DNA of 64,000 bases from Verrucomicrobiales bacterium (lineage in GTDB: Bacteria; Verrucomicrobiota; Verrucomicrobiia; Limisphaerales; J093): assembly GCA_024233305.1 (NCBI GenBank), contig JACKPV010000025.1:186001-250000 (forward strand). The letters are read 5' to 3'. Shown here in pieces: positions 1 through 8,815 of the stretch. Both the position numbers and the translations under genes were made by a program. Numbering within the stretch: the stretch's first letter is position 1; each line of letters starts with the position of its first letter. The notes under the pieces were generated by a model. That model made no database searches. It was given only the letters and a program-made list of their open reading frames with translations, and was not told where the DNA came from.

Positions 1-1
1 C

Positions 2-868
2 GTTTCGATCCCGGACCGGGAAACCGAGTCGGAGACCATCGAACTGCACGTGGTTCCCTCGCCCCGGTTGACCGGGATCCCGGCGGGACCATTGACGCTC
101 ACGCTGGAAGAAGCCCCGACGCTTTCGATCTACCCGGTGCAAGCCGCCGAACCCGCCCGAGACATCGCGGGCATCGTCGAAATTGTGCGCACCGGCCGGG
201 CCGAACCGCCCGTCGAGATTGCCCTGGGACTCGAAGGAACTGTCGTGAACGGTCGCGACTACGAACTCCTGCCGTCCACGGTGACCCTCGCCGCCGGAGA
301 AACCTCGCGCCGGATCGAGATCCGGCCCGCCCCCGATTACGATGCGCCCGGAGAACCGGCCGCCCACGTGGCGATCCGCCTCCGACCCGACCCGGCACAC
401 CATGCGATTCAGGCGCCCGGCCAAGCCCTGGTGATGTTTCTGCCCGAAGGCGTCCCGCCCGCGCCCACGTTTGCCGATTGGCGCCGGCTCCACTTTCCGG
501 GCAACACAGACCCCGACCTGGGATTGCGCGACCCGGATCTCGACGGGTTGACCACCATCCAGGAGCACGTCCTCGGCACGCATCCGCACGAGGCGAACGA
601 ACCGGCTGCGGGCGCGCTGCGCATCGAGGCGGGACCCGATGGCTTCAGCCTGCGTCTGCAAACGATCAACTCCCTCACCGACGTGATCCTGCGAATCGAG
701 GCGAGCCACAGCCTGCATGCATGGCAGGACGCCACCGACGACTTCGATCTCGAACTCCGTTGGTTGCCCGATGGACGGATCGAGCGACGCTATCATCCGC
801 GCGAGGTGACCGGGTTGTCGCCGTCCACCTTCTACCGTTGGAGCGCGGTGGAACGGGAGTTCCCGTGA
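2..868 (+). CDS. C-terminal part of a Calx-beta domain surface protein (5' truncated by window)
   Basis: The reading frame is open from base 2, so the gene begins outside the window; a GTG at 50 is only an internal codon. The visible part holds one Calx-beta-like domain: an immunoglobulin-like strand pattern with NGRDYELLP, then TVTLAAGET, then alternating strands. A calcium-binding-like segment follows (DPDLDGLTTIQEHVLGT), resembling the DPDGDGLTN thrombospondin-type-3 stretches near the ends of such proteins. The last 80 residues look like a small beta domain ending in FYRWSAVEREFP. Calx-beta proteins are normally secreted or cell-surface adhesion modules. Spacing to the next gene is 40 bp on the same strand, so co-transcription is possible. 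The ligand is unknown. Confidence 0.75.
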   Translation, partial: VSIPDRETESETIELHVVPSPRLTGIPAGPLTLTLEEAPTLSIYPVQAAEPARDIAGIVEIVRTGRAEPPVEIALGLEGTVVNGRDYELLPSTVTLAAGETSRRIEIRPAPDYDAPGEPAAHVAIRLRPDPAHHAIQAPGQALVMFLPEGVPPAPTFADWRRLHFPGNTDPDLGLRDPDLDGLTTIQEHVLGTHPHEANEPAAGALRIEAGPDGFSLRLQTINSLTDVILRIEASHSLHAWQDATDDFDLELRWLPDGRIERRYHPREVTGLSPSTFYRWSAVEREFP

Positions 869-908
869 GCCCGCACAGATTCTCTGCAGCGAACCAGAAC
901 CAGCACAA

Positions 909-1646
909 ATGAAGACGCGAACGAAGACCCATCCCACCCCCCTGCAAATCACGGCGAAGCATCGCGCCGGCTGGCTGGCGGTCGCCGCCGGCCTCCTGGT
1001 TGCCACGGCCCGGGCCCAGATCCTGGTGAGCTTCTCCTTCTCCCCCTCCCTCGCCGCCGGCGCCGATCCTGCGGGTCTGGTCGGATCGACCATGACCGTG
1101 GCGGCCACGATTGCCCCCGGGGCCACCTACGTGGCCGGCACCGGCGCGGCGACGGGAATCCCGTATGCGCCGTTCACCGTCGCCACGGTCACGATCACCG
1201 GGGCGGGGGTGCCCGCCAACAATGGCACCTTCGCGCTCCAAAACACGGTGAGTCTCGGGGCTTTTCCCAAGCTCTTCGGCGGCGCTGAGCTCTTCACGGG
1301 AAACGATGGCGCGACGCATTCGACCGCGCTCCTGGGCGTCAGTGGCGTGCAATACGAGCTGTTCGACTTCGCGGTGGCTGCCAGTTTCGTGCCTGCGTTT
1401 TCTGCCGCGGTAGGGGACGCCGTGCTGGCCTCCGACTTCGACGGGGCAACCCTCCTTCCCGGGCAGACCTTCTCGGCGGGCTACATCGATACCCCCGAGG
1501 GCATCTACGGCATTCCTGGCGGGATTCAGATCAGCGCGGTGCCGGAGCCGGCGGGCTTCGGGGTCGGCGGCGGCGTGGGTCTGCTGGCCTGGGGAATGAG
1601 GCGCCGCATCCAATCGCGCCGACCCGAAAGGGAAACGAACCGCTGA
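909..1646 (+). CDS. PEP-CTERM sorting domain protein
   Basis: A 245-residue secreted protein. The N-terminus has a basic stretch and a hydrophobic segment (GWLAVAAGLLVATARA) that reads as a signal peptide. The middle is a low-complexity Ala/Gly/Thr-rich beta region with no recognised fold. The tail from about residue 211 is a PEP-CTERM signal: VPEP, a glycine-rich hydrophobic helix, then a basic cluster (MRRRIQSRR). In known systems this tail is recognised by an exosortase and the protein goes to the outer surface, often with exopolysaccharide. No exosortase gene is visible in the window. It follows the Calx-beta gene by 40 bp. The specific role is unknown. Confidence 0.8.
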   Translation: MKTRTKTHPTPLQITAKHRAGWLAVAAGLLVATARAQILVSFSFSPSLAAGADPAGLVGSTMTVAATIAPGATYVAGTGAATGIPYAPFTVATVTITGAGVPANNGTFALQNTVSLGAFPKLFGGAELFTGNDGATHSTALLGVSGVQYELFDFAVAASFVPAFSAAVGDAVLASDFDGATLLPGQTFSAGYIDTPEGIYGIPGGIQISAVPEPAGFGVGGGVGLLAWGMRRRIQSRRPERETNR

Positions 1647-1859
1647 TGCCTTGCGCGCCCCCGGGGGACGAGAACGGTGACCAAGTGGATTGGCCCGCCG
1701 CTTCGGGCCGTGCTGCGGCGAACCCGCGGCCCGCATCCCTGTGTTTCCTGGTGGACCGAACCCGTCCGGTCCCCCGGGCCGCCCCTGTCAACCCTGGGTG
1801 TCCCGGCCGTAACCATGCAGCAGGATCCACCACGGGTGGGCACGGATCGGCGCAGATAC

Positions 1860-2056
1860 TGAGCCGTCTCCATGCAGTTCAACCACGAATCCACACCAAT
1901 TCACACGACTGAACGCGCGGCTCTTAGGAACGGCACACCCCTCGCTTGGGCGCCACCAAGTCGTGACGGAGGTCGGAACCGGTTTTCCGGCGAAATGCCC
2001 TCTCATTCGGTCGATTCGTGTTTATTCGTGGTTCTCCGCTGAAACGTCACGGCTGA
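1860..2056. mobile_element. MITE-like element, 191-bp variant, TGA/TGA flanks
   Basis: The core is 1863-2053, flanked by TGA at 1860-1862 and TGA at 2054-2056. The ends are inverted: the left starts GCCGTCTCCATGCAGTT and the right, read in reverse, starts GCCGTGACGTTTCAGC. The interior carries 'accacgaat ... attcgtgttta' type inverted motifs. The right TGA is shared with the next element (2054-2253), so the two lie end to end. A further partial copy of the same kind seems to lie just left, from about 1807 (ggccgtaaccatgcag) to 1862. No coding capacity is seen. Confidence 0.65.
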
Positions 2057-2253
2057 GCCGTAACCATTCAGTACCTCATAGCCGCCGACGTGCAGTCGGC
2101 GCATGCTTCAGCTGGGATAGGGCTGCCGACCGCCGGGCGCGATGATTCACCAAAACGTGACTGCCAGTCGGGACCGGCGAGACCGCGTAAGCCCTTGGAT
2201 TTCAGCGCCGACTACACGTCGGCGGCTACCGCGTGTTGCATCGATACGGCTGA
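2054..2253 (+). mobile_element. MITE-like element family 1, copy A (194-bp core)
   Basis: The core is 2057-2250 with TGA on both sides. Each end is a roughly 50-bp terminal inverted repeat starting GCCGTA and containing the internal palindrome GCCGACGTGCAGTCGGC (left) or its TA variant (right). The middle contains CGATGATTCACCAAAACGTG and TGCCAGTCGGGACCGGCGAG. The same structure with the same core length occurs at 18203, 26517, 30939 and 56153. Copy A, C and E share one orientation; B and D are reversed. There is no ORF, so it would be non-autonomous. Confidence 0.8.
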
Positions 2254-2382
2254 GGGAAACCAGAATCGCCCGTCCAGGGTCCGACCTCGCCATTCAGTGA
2301 GTTCTCCCGCCCCATCCAACGCGGCAGCGCCGCGTCCGATCCGGGATATCCGGGCCCATCCGCGGCTCGCTGACAGGACTGT
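2251..2382 (+). repeat. Partial copy of MITE-like family 2
   Basis: From TGAGGGAAACCAGAATCG onward this stretch matches the inner part of the family-2 element at 16854-17054 (compare from 16911), including CCATTCAGTGAG, the GGCAGCGCCGC block and GCCCATCCGCGG. It joins directly to the right TGA of copy A, as if copy A had inserted into, or replaced the left part of, an older family-2 copy. The far terminus (GATACGGCTCAG) is not recognisable here. Confidence 0.55.
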
Positions 2383-2823
2383 CACCGCCAAGAAAGCCGC
2401 AGCACGGATTCCCAAGCCTGCCCCAGAACGGACGTTCCAAACCGCCGATTCGAAAGCCGGCGATGTGGCAGATCGCCGCCGCGCCGCGGCCAGCCTGCAA
2501 CTCCGCAGACCTTCCGCTTGGCCGCCCCTTCCAGCCCCTCGAATAAGAAGGTTGAATTCGGTCGGAAAGTTGTTTGTATTTCGCCCCTCAACTCCGTCCC
2601 GGCGGTCTGCCCGGGAGTCCCCGCAAGGTCTCCGGCTCTCGCCGGGCTTCGGACGGACGTAACGGGCGGCAAACGAATGCACTACCGCGGGACACTTAGG
2701 AACGTGAACGACGCCATCAGGGACGGCTCGATCCGGCCCTCGATGGCTGGCGGGCCTCAATCCCCCGGACGCGTTGCCCCCTGCCGTCCGTCACTCGCGA
2801 CTGGATCCACCCGAACACCCTTG
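2383..2823. other. Non-coding leader upstream of the propeller gene
   Basis: I see no supported gene here. An open frame runs through it in phase with the downstream propeller gene, but its translation is Pro/Ser/Arg-rich and the signal peptide begins only at 2824, so this is read as a long 5' region. No clear promoter or terminator was identified. Confidence 0.4.
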
Positions 2824-5800
2824 ATGAACGCCACTGGCAAGACGCACCCTGCTTCTGCAACTCAAACCATCGCCGCGCTGCTCGCCGGGATGAGCCTGTT
2901 CCTGGGCCTCGAATGGCCGCCGGAATGTCAGGCGTCCGCGCCGCCGGGCATCCTCCATCACCAGGGTGTCATTGCCGTCGATGGGGCGGCGTTCACCGGG
3001 ATCGGAGCGTTCAAATTCGCGCTGGTGGATGCCGCGGGCACGACCACGTTCTGGTCCAACGACGGCACCAGCACGACAGGCGACGAGCCGGCCAGCGCGG
3101 TGTCGCTCGTGGCGACCCATGGCCGCTATTCCGTGGCGCTGGGGGACACGAGCTTGGAGCACATGACCAGCGAGATTCCCGCCAGCGTTTTCGCCGACCA
3201 GGCGGACGTGCGGTTGCGGGTATGGCTGGCGGCGGACGGCATGGGGTCGCAGTTGTTGTCCCCGGATCAGCGCCTCGGGGCGGTGGGCTACGCGTTGAGC
3301 GCGACCACGGCGGCCTCCGTTCCCGACGGGGCGATTGGCAACGCGCAAATCGCGCCCGGCACCCTGCCGTCGTCGCGGAGCATCGCCGGCCCGTTCCAGA
3401 GCGCGGAGCCCAACACGAGTTACGTGGCCACCAGTGCCTCCCGGACCACGATCGTCCTGGGCGAAACGACCGCCAGTGTGGGCGACCTCGTGCAGATCAC
3501 CGGCGCCGGCGCCGGAGGATGGATTGCCGATCATTACCAACCCGACGTCTGGACGGCGCGGGAGACCAGCCGTTCCTGGCGTTCAGTGGCCTCGTCGGCA
3601 GACGGCAGCAGGCTGGTGGCCGCGGTGTATGGTGGCCGGATCTACACCTCGTCGGACTCCGGCGTGAGCTGGACGGCGCGGGAGGGAGACCGATTCTGGT
3701 ACTCGGTGGCGACCTCGGCGGACGGCGCCAAGCTGGTCGCGGTGGTTCAGAATGGTCGGATCTACACCTCGACGGACTCGGGGGTGAGTTGGACGGCGCG
3801 GGAGAGTGACCGAAACTGGGTGGCGGTGGCCTCGTCGACAGACGGCAGCCGGTTGGTCGCGGCGGTGTACGGCGGTCAGATCTACACCTCGACGGACTCG
3901 GGAGTGACGTGGACGGGACGGAAGAGCAACCGGCAATGGTTTGCGTTGGCCTCGTCGGCCGACGGGAGCCGGTTGGTTGCCGTGGACAATGACCTTTTTG
4001 GCGGGGGCGGCCAGATCTACACGTCGACCGACTCCGGGCTGAGCTGGACCCCGCGGGAGAGCAATCGGCACTGGTTTTCAGTGGCCTCGTCGGACGACGG
4101 AAACCGGCTCGTGGCGGTGGATTGGGGCGGCCGGATCCACACCTCGACCGACGCGGGAGTGAACTGGACGCCGCGGGAAAGCAATCGCAACTGGCAGTCC
4201 GTCGCCTCATCGTCCGACGGTGCCCGGCTGGTGGCCGTGGCGAATGGCGGACGGATTTACGCCTCGACCGACGCCGGGTTGAGTTGGACGGCGCAGGAGA
4301 GCAATCGGTCCTGGGAATCGGTGGCTTGCTCGGCCGGAGGCAGCAAACTCGTGGCGGTGGCGTCGGGGGATCGGATCTACACCTCGGGGGTCACGGTGGG
4401 GTTGGGAGGACCGGGAACCACGGCCATGCTGCAGTATGTTGGCAGTGGGCAATGGACCGCGCTCGGGGCCGCCAACGGAACCGTGACCACCGCCCAGTTG
4501 GCCGACGGGGCAGTAACGTCTGCTCAGCTCGCCGAGGGGGCGGTCACGTCGGCTCGACTCGCCGAGGGGGCAATGGCCGCGCCTCAGAGCATCACCGGCA
4601 CTTTCCAGGCGGCGGAAGCCAACACGAGCTACGCGGCCACCAGTGCCACCCAGACCACGATCGATCTGAACGACACGACCGCCAGTGTGGGCGACGTCGT
4701 GCAGATCACGGGGACCGGCGCGGGCGGGTGGATCGCCGATGTGTATCAACCTGACCTCTGGGCGGCACGCGCGAGCGTCCGCGCCTGGCAATCGGTGGCG
4801 ACCTCGGCCGACGCCAGCAAACTGGTCGCGGTGGTCCAGAATGGTCGGATTTACACCTCGACGGACTCGGGGGTGAGCTGGACGGCACGGGAGAACGACC
4901 GCAACTGGGTGGCGGTGGCCTCGTCGGCGGACGGCAGCCGGCTGGTCGCGGCGGTGTATGATGGTGGTCAGCTCTACACCTCGAGCGATTCGGGCGTGAG
5001 CTGGACGGCGCGGGAGAGCAGCCGCGACTGGTGGTCCGTGGCCTCGTCCGCCGACGGCAGCAAGCTGGTCGCGGTGGTGCGGAACGGTCAAATCTACACC
5101 TCGAGCGATTCCGGAGTCAGCTGGACCGCGCGGGAGAGCAACCGCAACTGGTCGTCCGTGGCCTCGTCGGCGGACGGCAGCAAGCTGGTCGCGGTGGTGT
5201 CTGGCGGCCAGATCTATACCTCGACGGATTCCGGAGTCAGCTGGACGGCGCGGGAGAGCAATCGCAACTGGCGGTCCGTGGCCTCGTCCGCCGACGGCAG
5301 CAAGCTGGTCGCGGTGCCGCATGGCGGCCAAATCTACACCTCGACCGACTCCGGGGTGAGCTGGACCGCGCGGGAGAGCAGCAGGTTTTGGGTGTCTGTC
5401 GCCTCCTCGGGCGACGGCAGCAAGCTGGTCGCCCTCGTAAGCTCCGGCCAGATTTCCACCTCGACCGACTCCGGGGTGAGTTGGACCGCGCAGGAGAGCT
5501 ACTACTGGCACCGCTCCGTGGCCTCATCGGAAGACGGCCGCAAACTGGTCATGGTGACCGACCCTGGTTACATCTACGTTTCGGGCACCGTGGCGTCGGG
5601 AGCGCAGGGAACCACCGCCCGGCTGCAGTATCTGGGGAACGGCCGGTGGTCGGCCACGGACGCCTGGCTGAGCGCTGGCCCGGACGTCTATCGCCCCGCC
5701 GGCAACGTGGGCATCGGCACCAGCACCCCTGCCGAAAGGCTCCATGTCCTGGGCAACATACTGGCCAGCGGCACGGTGACCGGCTCGAGCGACCGCAACG

Positions 5801-6129
5801 TGAAGGAGCACTTCGCGCCCGTGGACCCACAGGACGTGCTGGCGAGAGTGGCCGCGATGCCCATCCAGCGCTGGAACTACATCGGCGAAGACGTACCACA
5901 CATCGGCCCGGTCGCCCAGGACTTCCACGGCGCCTTCCAGGTCGGCATGGACGACAAGCACATCTCCATGGTCGACGCCGACGGTGTGGCCCTGGCGGCG
6001 ATCCAGGGGCTTAATGAGAAGCTGGAAGCCAGAAGTCAGAAGTTGGAAGAAGAGAACGCCGCGTTGAAAGCACGACTGGAGAAGCTGGAGAAGCTCTTGA
6101 ATCAGAAAGTGAACGGAGGTGCGGAATGA
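2824..6129 (+). CDS. Double seven-bladed beta-propeller protein with C-terminal peptidase S74 chaperone domain
   Basis: The ATG at 2824 gives a signal peptide (hydrophobic TIAALLAGMSLFLGL) and a 1101-residue protein. Two propeller modules follow, each preceded by a matching cap (GPFQSAEPNTSYVATSA / GTFQAAEANTSYAATSA). Each module has seven repeats of about 40 residues of the type WTARESNRNW..SVASSADGSKLV ending in IYTSTDSGVS, from 3550 to about 4404 and 4759 to about 5600; seven plus seven implies two seven-bladed propellers. Between them is a short linker of repeated TAQLADGAV units. The C-terminus is an S74 intramolecular chaperone: GNVGIGTSTPAERLHV, then SDRNVK with Ser989 and Lys994 spaced as in the endosialidase self-cleaving dyad, then a coiled coil. 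The family forms trimers and cleaves itself. Surface location is inferred; the ligand is unknown. Confidence 0.85.
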   Translation: MNATGKTHPASATQTIAALLAGMSLFLGLEWPPECQASAPPGILHHQGVIAVDGAAFTGIGAFKFALVDAAGTTTFWSNDGTSTTGDEPASAVSLVATHGRYSVALGDTSLEHMTSEIPASVFADQADVRLRVWLAADGMGSQLLSPDQRLGAVGYALSATTAASVPDGAIGNAQIAPGTLPSSRSIAGPFQSAEPNTSYVATSASRTTIVLGETTASVGDLVQITGAGAGGWIADHYQPDVWTARETSRSWRSVASSADGSRLVAAVYGGRIYTSSDSGVSWTAREGDRFWYSVATSADGAKLVAVVQNGRIYTSTDSGVSWTARESDRNWVAVASSTDGSRLVAAVYGGQIYTSTDSGVTWTGRKSNRQWFALASSADGSRLVAVDNDLFGGGGQIYTSTDSGLSWTPRESNRHWFSVASSDDGNRLVAVDWGGRIHTSTDAGVNWTPRESNRNWQSVASSSDGARLVAVANGGRIYASTDAGLSWTAQESNRSWESVACSAGGSKLVAVASGDRIYTSGVTVGLGGPGTTAMLQYVGSGQWTALGAANGTVTTAQLADGAVTSAQLAEGAVTSARLAEGAMAAPQSITGTFQAAEANTSYAATSATQTTIDLNDTTASVGDVVQITGTGAGGWIADVYQPDLWAARASVRAWQSVATSADASKLVAVVQNGRIYTSTDSGVSWTARENDRNWVAVASSADGSRLVAAVYDGGQLYTSSDSGVSWTARESSRDWWSVASSADGSKLVAVVRNGQIYTSSDSGVSWTARESNRNWSSVASSADGSKLVAVVSGGQIYTSTDSGVSWTARESNRNWRSVASSADGSKLVAVPHGGQIYTSTDSGVSWTARESSRFWVSVASSGDGSKLVALVSSGQISTSTDSGVSWTAQESYYWHRSVASSEDGRKLVMVTDPGYIYVSGTVASGAQGTTARLQYLGNGRWSATDAWLSAGPDVYRPAGNVGIGTSTPAERLHVLGNILASGTVTGSSDRNVKEHFAPVDPQDVLARVAAMPIQRWNYIGEDVPHIGPVAQDFHGAFQVGMDDKHISMVDADGVALAAIQGLNEKLEARSQKLEEENAALKARLEKLEKLLNQKVNGGAE

Positions 6130-7628
6130 AGGCAGGGGGATGGAGGATGCAGACTCGAAGCAGCGAAACGTCCCGGGGTGCGCCAACAGCCTGTCTCCGC
6201 GGCGCGCAGCGAAGACAGGAGTGCAGCGGCGACGGCGTTTTCGAGGCCGGACGGGTGTTTGAAACGGTCCCTCGCCTCGACAGCCCCGAAAAGCGGTGTC
6301 GAGGCCAACGCACCCCGAAACCCGGCGGCTCTATCACCGCCTTCGCCACGTTGGTGCTCGCCGTGTTCACTCTGGTAAGTCCGTGTCTCCACGCCGCCAC
6401 GCGCACCAGCGCCGACTATTCCATCATCGCCGAAACCATGGACGCGGGAGGCGGCGCCGCGAACAGCGCGAACTACGCATCGGTGTCGTCGCTGGAGACG
6501 GGCAGCGTTGGCGATTCGGCCAGCGGCAGCTACTCGGTGCAACACGGCCACATTACCGCGGAGATCGTCGCCGTCCTGATCGAAGGCCAGTGGGTTTTCT
6601 ACAACCACTCCGAGTGGGACGGGAACAACGCCGGCCCGGATGCCAACGACGACCACGCCATCGCCCCGGACAAGAGCGCCCTGCTCCCCGGCGGCATTGG
6701 CAGCTACGCCAACTACACCTCCTATTCCCGCGGTCTCAACGGGATCATGGTCGACATCGCCGGGCTTGCCGGCACGCCCACGGCCAGTGACTTCACCTTC
6801 AAGACCGGCAACAACCACACCCCCGCCGGCTGGGCCTTCGCGCCCGATCCGGTGAGCGTCACGGTCCGTCCGGGCGCGGGCGCCAACGGCTCGGACCGGG
6901 TCACCCTGACTTGGAACGACAACAATCTCGATGCCATCGCCGACGCCAACGAAGCCGTCGCCAAAGCCTGGCTCGAAGTGACCGTGCTGCCCACCGCGAC
7001 TACCGGCTTGGCGGCTGCTCATACCTTCTATTTCGGCAATGCCGTCGGGGAGGCGGGCAACAGTGCCACCGACGCCCTGGTGGACGCCGCGGATGTTTAC
7101 GGGCCCTATGACAACCAAACCGCCGGCGGTCAGGCCCCGATCACGTCGCCCTACGACGTGAACCGCGACCGGACGGTGGATGCCATCGACATCTACCTGC
7201 CCTACTACCACCAGACCAGCGGGCCGACGGCCCTGGTGTTGTTGAACCTGAGCGCTGCGGGACCGGTCGCCGGCAGCGGTTTGGCCACGCTGCAATTGGG
7301 CAGCCCGCTGTCGCAGGCCGGCATGCGTCAGTTGTTGAGCGAGGGCCGGATCGAGGGATGGGATCCGGCGACGGGCCTTCCGACCGGAAGCAGCACCGCC
7401 ACGATGAGAATGCAGTGGACGGCGGAACGTCGCTTGCTGGCGGCACTGGAAGCCGGTCCGGGGCGATGGCAGTTGGAGTGGACGGGGGACCTTGCGAGTG
7501 GCACATGGCAAGCGGTGGAAAGCGGCTGGGAATTGGAAGCAACCGGCCGCGGCTGGTGGCTGGACTGGGAAGAGGAGACGGCCGCGCGGTTCTACCGGGT
7601 AGTGGAAGGACGGAGCCAGGCCCAATGA
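6126..7628 (+). CDS. Secreted protein with dockerin-like repeat pair
   Basis: The ATG overlaps the stop of the propeller gene (ATGA), suggesting translational coupling. The first 70 residues are basic and derived from a dispersed repeat (see 6218-6312). A hydrophobic segment at residues 71-87 followed by LHA looks like the true signal peptide, so the real start may lie nearer 6350, at a GTG or TTG. The mature N-terminus (TSADYSIIAETMDAGG) resembles a recurrent secreted-protein start in this phylum. Around residues 318-366 are two dockerin-like halves, ALVDAADVYGPYDNQTAG and RTVDAIDIYLPYYHQTSG, each with an Asp-rich loop and helix. The rest is beta-rich and unrecognised. A partner cohesin is not visible here. 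Confidence 0.65.
   Translation: MKAGGWRMQTRSSETSRGAPTACLRGAQRRQECSGDGVFEAGRVFETVPRLDSPEKRCRGQRTPKPGGSITAFATLVLAVFTLVSPCLHAATRTSADYSIIAETMDAGGGAANSANYASVSSLETGSVGDSASGSYSVQHGHITAEIVAVLIEGQWVFYNHSEWDGNNAGPDANDDHAIAPDKSALLPGGIGSYANYTSYSRGLNGIMVDIAGLAGTPTASDFTFKTGNNHTPAGWAFAPDPVSVTVRPGAGANGSDRVTLTWNDNNLDAIADANEAVAKAWLEVTVLPTATTGLAAAHTFYFGNAVGEAGNSATDALVDAADVYGPYDNQTAGGQAPITSPYDVNRDRTVDAIDIYLPYYHQTSGPTALVLLNLSAAGPVAGSGLATLQLGSPLSQAGMRQLLSEGRIEGWDPATGLPTGSSTATMRMQWTAERRLLAALEAGPGRWQLEWTGDLASGTWQAVESGWELEATGRGWWLDWEEETAARFYRVVEGRSQAQ
6218..6312 (+). repeat. Partial copy of a GGAGTGC-type dispersed repeat
   Basis: This stretch shares GGAGTGC, GCGGCGACGGCG, TCGAGGCCGGACG and AAAGCGGTGTC, in that order and similar spacing, with the complete copy at 7692-7807. 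It lies inside the N-terminal coding region of the dockerin-like protein, just before its signal peptide. The right terminal CGCACTCC is missing. Confidence 0.5.
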
Positions 7629-7691
7629 AACCGATTTCCAGGGCCACAATCGAGGCACGCGGGGCTCCCGAAATGAGGCGCGGCGTACCCG

Positions 7692-7807
7692 TATGGAGTG
7701 CGCCGACAAGGCGACGCGGCGACGGCGCTTCCGAGGCCGGACGCATGGTCGGAGACCCGAAGCGCGCCGAAGCCCGGAAAGCGGTGTCACCGCCACCGCA
7801 CTCCATA
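7692..7807. repeat. 116-bp inverted-repeat element, complete copy
   Basis: The ends are a perfect 11-bp inverted repeat, TATGGAGTGCG at the left and CGCACTCCATA at the right. Inside, CGGCGACGGCGCTTCCG is answered by CGGAAAGCGGTGTCACCG near the other end, so the whole element can fold into one long interrupted hairpin. It sits between the dockerin-like gene and the next PEP-CTERM gene. It has no coding capacity and could affect transcript ends. Confidence 0.6.
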
Positions 7808-7887
7808 GGAGGCGGCGCCGCAGGGGGAGCACGATGCGCGGGGCTCGGTGAATCAGCGACGCAGACAGCCTGACTTTCAGCACGCAC

Positions 7888-8541
7888 ATGACAGCGAGAC
7901 CAGAGAGCAGACGATGGGGGTTGATTCTGGGGGCGATGTTCCTTGGCGCCACAGCCTGGGGCCAGGTGCCCTATCTGAGGATCACCGTGGGAACCATCGA
8001 GCTGCTGCCCAACCAGGCGGGCCAGGTGGTGGAATTGTGGATCGAGAACAGCGACACTCAGGATTTTCAGGCGAAGGGCATGAACCTGCGCATGCAGATC
8101 GACGACGGGAAGGGCGGCGGAAACGCGCCGGTGTTCGAGAGCGTCGAGGCCCTGCGGGGCACGCCGTGGGAGTCCGTGAGCCCCGGCGTCAAACCGGCGG
8201 TGACCGACCCGGAATACCGGGACGTGCGGTTGCTGACCGATCCGTTCGACGACCACCAGGTGGGGGTGCTGCCCGCCGGGAGCCTGACGTTGCTGGCGAC
8301 GGTGACGCTGGACACGACCGGCTTGAACGGCGGCACATGGTCCTTCCGGCTGGCGGGCATGAGCCTGGCGAACGGGGACCTGTATCCGGGCAGCACGGAC
8401 TACGCGGCGGTGGGCGGCCTGCAAGCGCACGCGACGGTGATCAACGGCCAACTGACCATCATCCCCGAGCCGGAGCAGTGGGCGATGATGGGCGCCCTGG
8501 GACTCCTCGGCTGGACCTTGACGAGCCGCCGGCGCGCTTGA
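7888..8541 (+). CDS. PEP-CTERM sorting domain protein
   Basis: A 217-residue secreted protein. The signal peptide is MTARPESRRWGLILGAMFLG with a likely cut near AWG. The body is a compact beta domain (RITVGTIELLPNQAGQVVEL...) reminiscent of cohesin-like or other immunoglobulin-like folds, but I cannot assign it firmly. The tail from residue 192 is a clear PEP-CTERM signal: IPEPEQWAMMGALGLLGW then SRRRA. It follows the dockerin-like gene after a 259-bp spacer holding the 116-bp repeat. If the body were a cohesin-like domain it would be an attractive partner for the dockerin-like neighbour; that is speculation. Confidence 0.8.
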   Translation: MTARPESRRWGLILGAMFLGATAWGQVPYLRITVGTIELLPNQAGQVVELWIENSDTQDFQAKGMNLRMQIDDGKGGGNAPVFESVEALRGTPWESVSPGVKPAVTDPEYRDVRLLTDPFDDHQVGVLPAGSLTLLATVTLDTTGLNGGTWSFRLAGMSLANGDLYPGSTDYAAVGGLQAHATVINGQLTIIPEPEQWAMMGALGLLGWTLTSRRRA

Positions 8542-8815
8542 GTCGTTTCGCATCCCGGCACAGCTTCAGCTGACGCCCGGTCGGGGATCGAATCCAAGTC
8601 CTCGGCGCGGCGTGGCAATTGCCGTCCGCCCTTCGGTTCCACCCGGCCGATTTGGGTGGTTTTCTTCGACGTCCGGCGCTTAATGAACGCAGTCACTGTC
8701 TGGCGCCCGGCTTCTCCGGTGTGATCGGGGCGTGTGTTTCGCGCCGCCATCACCTGCCGGCGGTGACCGCCCTGGCCCCCGCTGGGTTGCGGGGCGGGCT
8801 TCGGCTCACCGCTTG

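Noticed and set aside
3550..5600. Regular 120-bp repeats that might be taken for a CRISPR or other array
   Set aside because: The repeats are in frame, encode propeller blades and have no separate spacers.
8575..8625. tRNA-like T-arm string (gggatcgaatcc)
   Set aside because: No acceptor or anticodon stems can be formed around it; no tRNA is supported.
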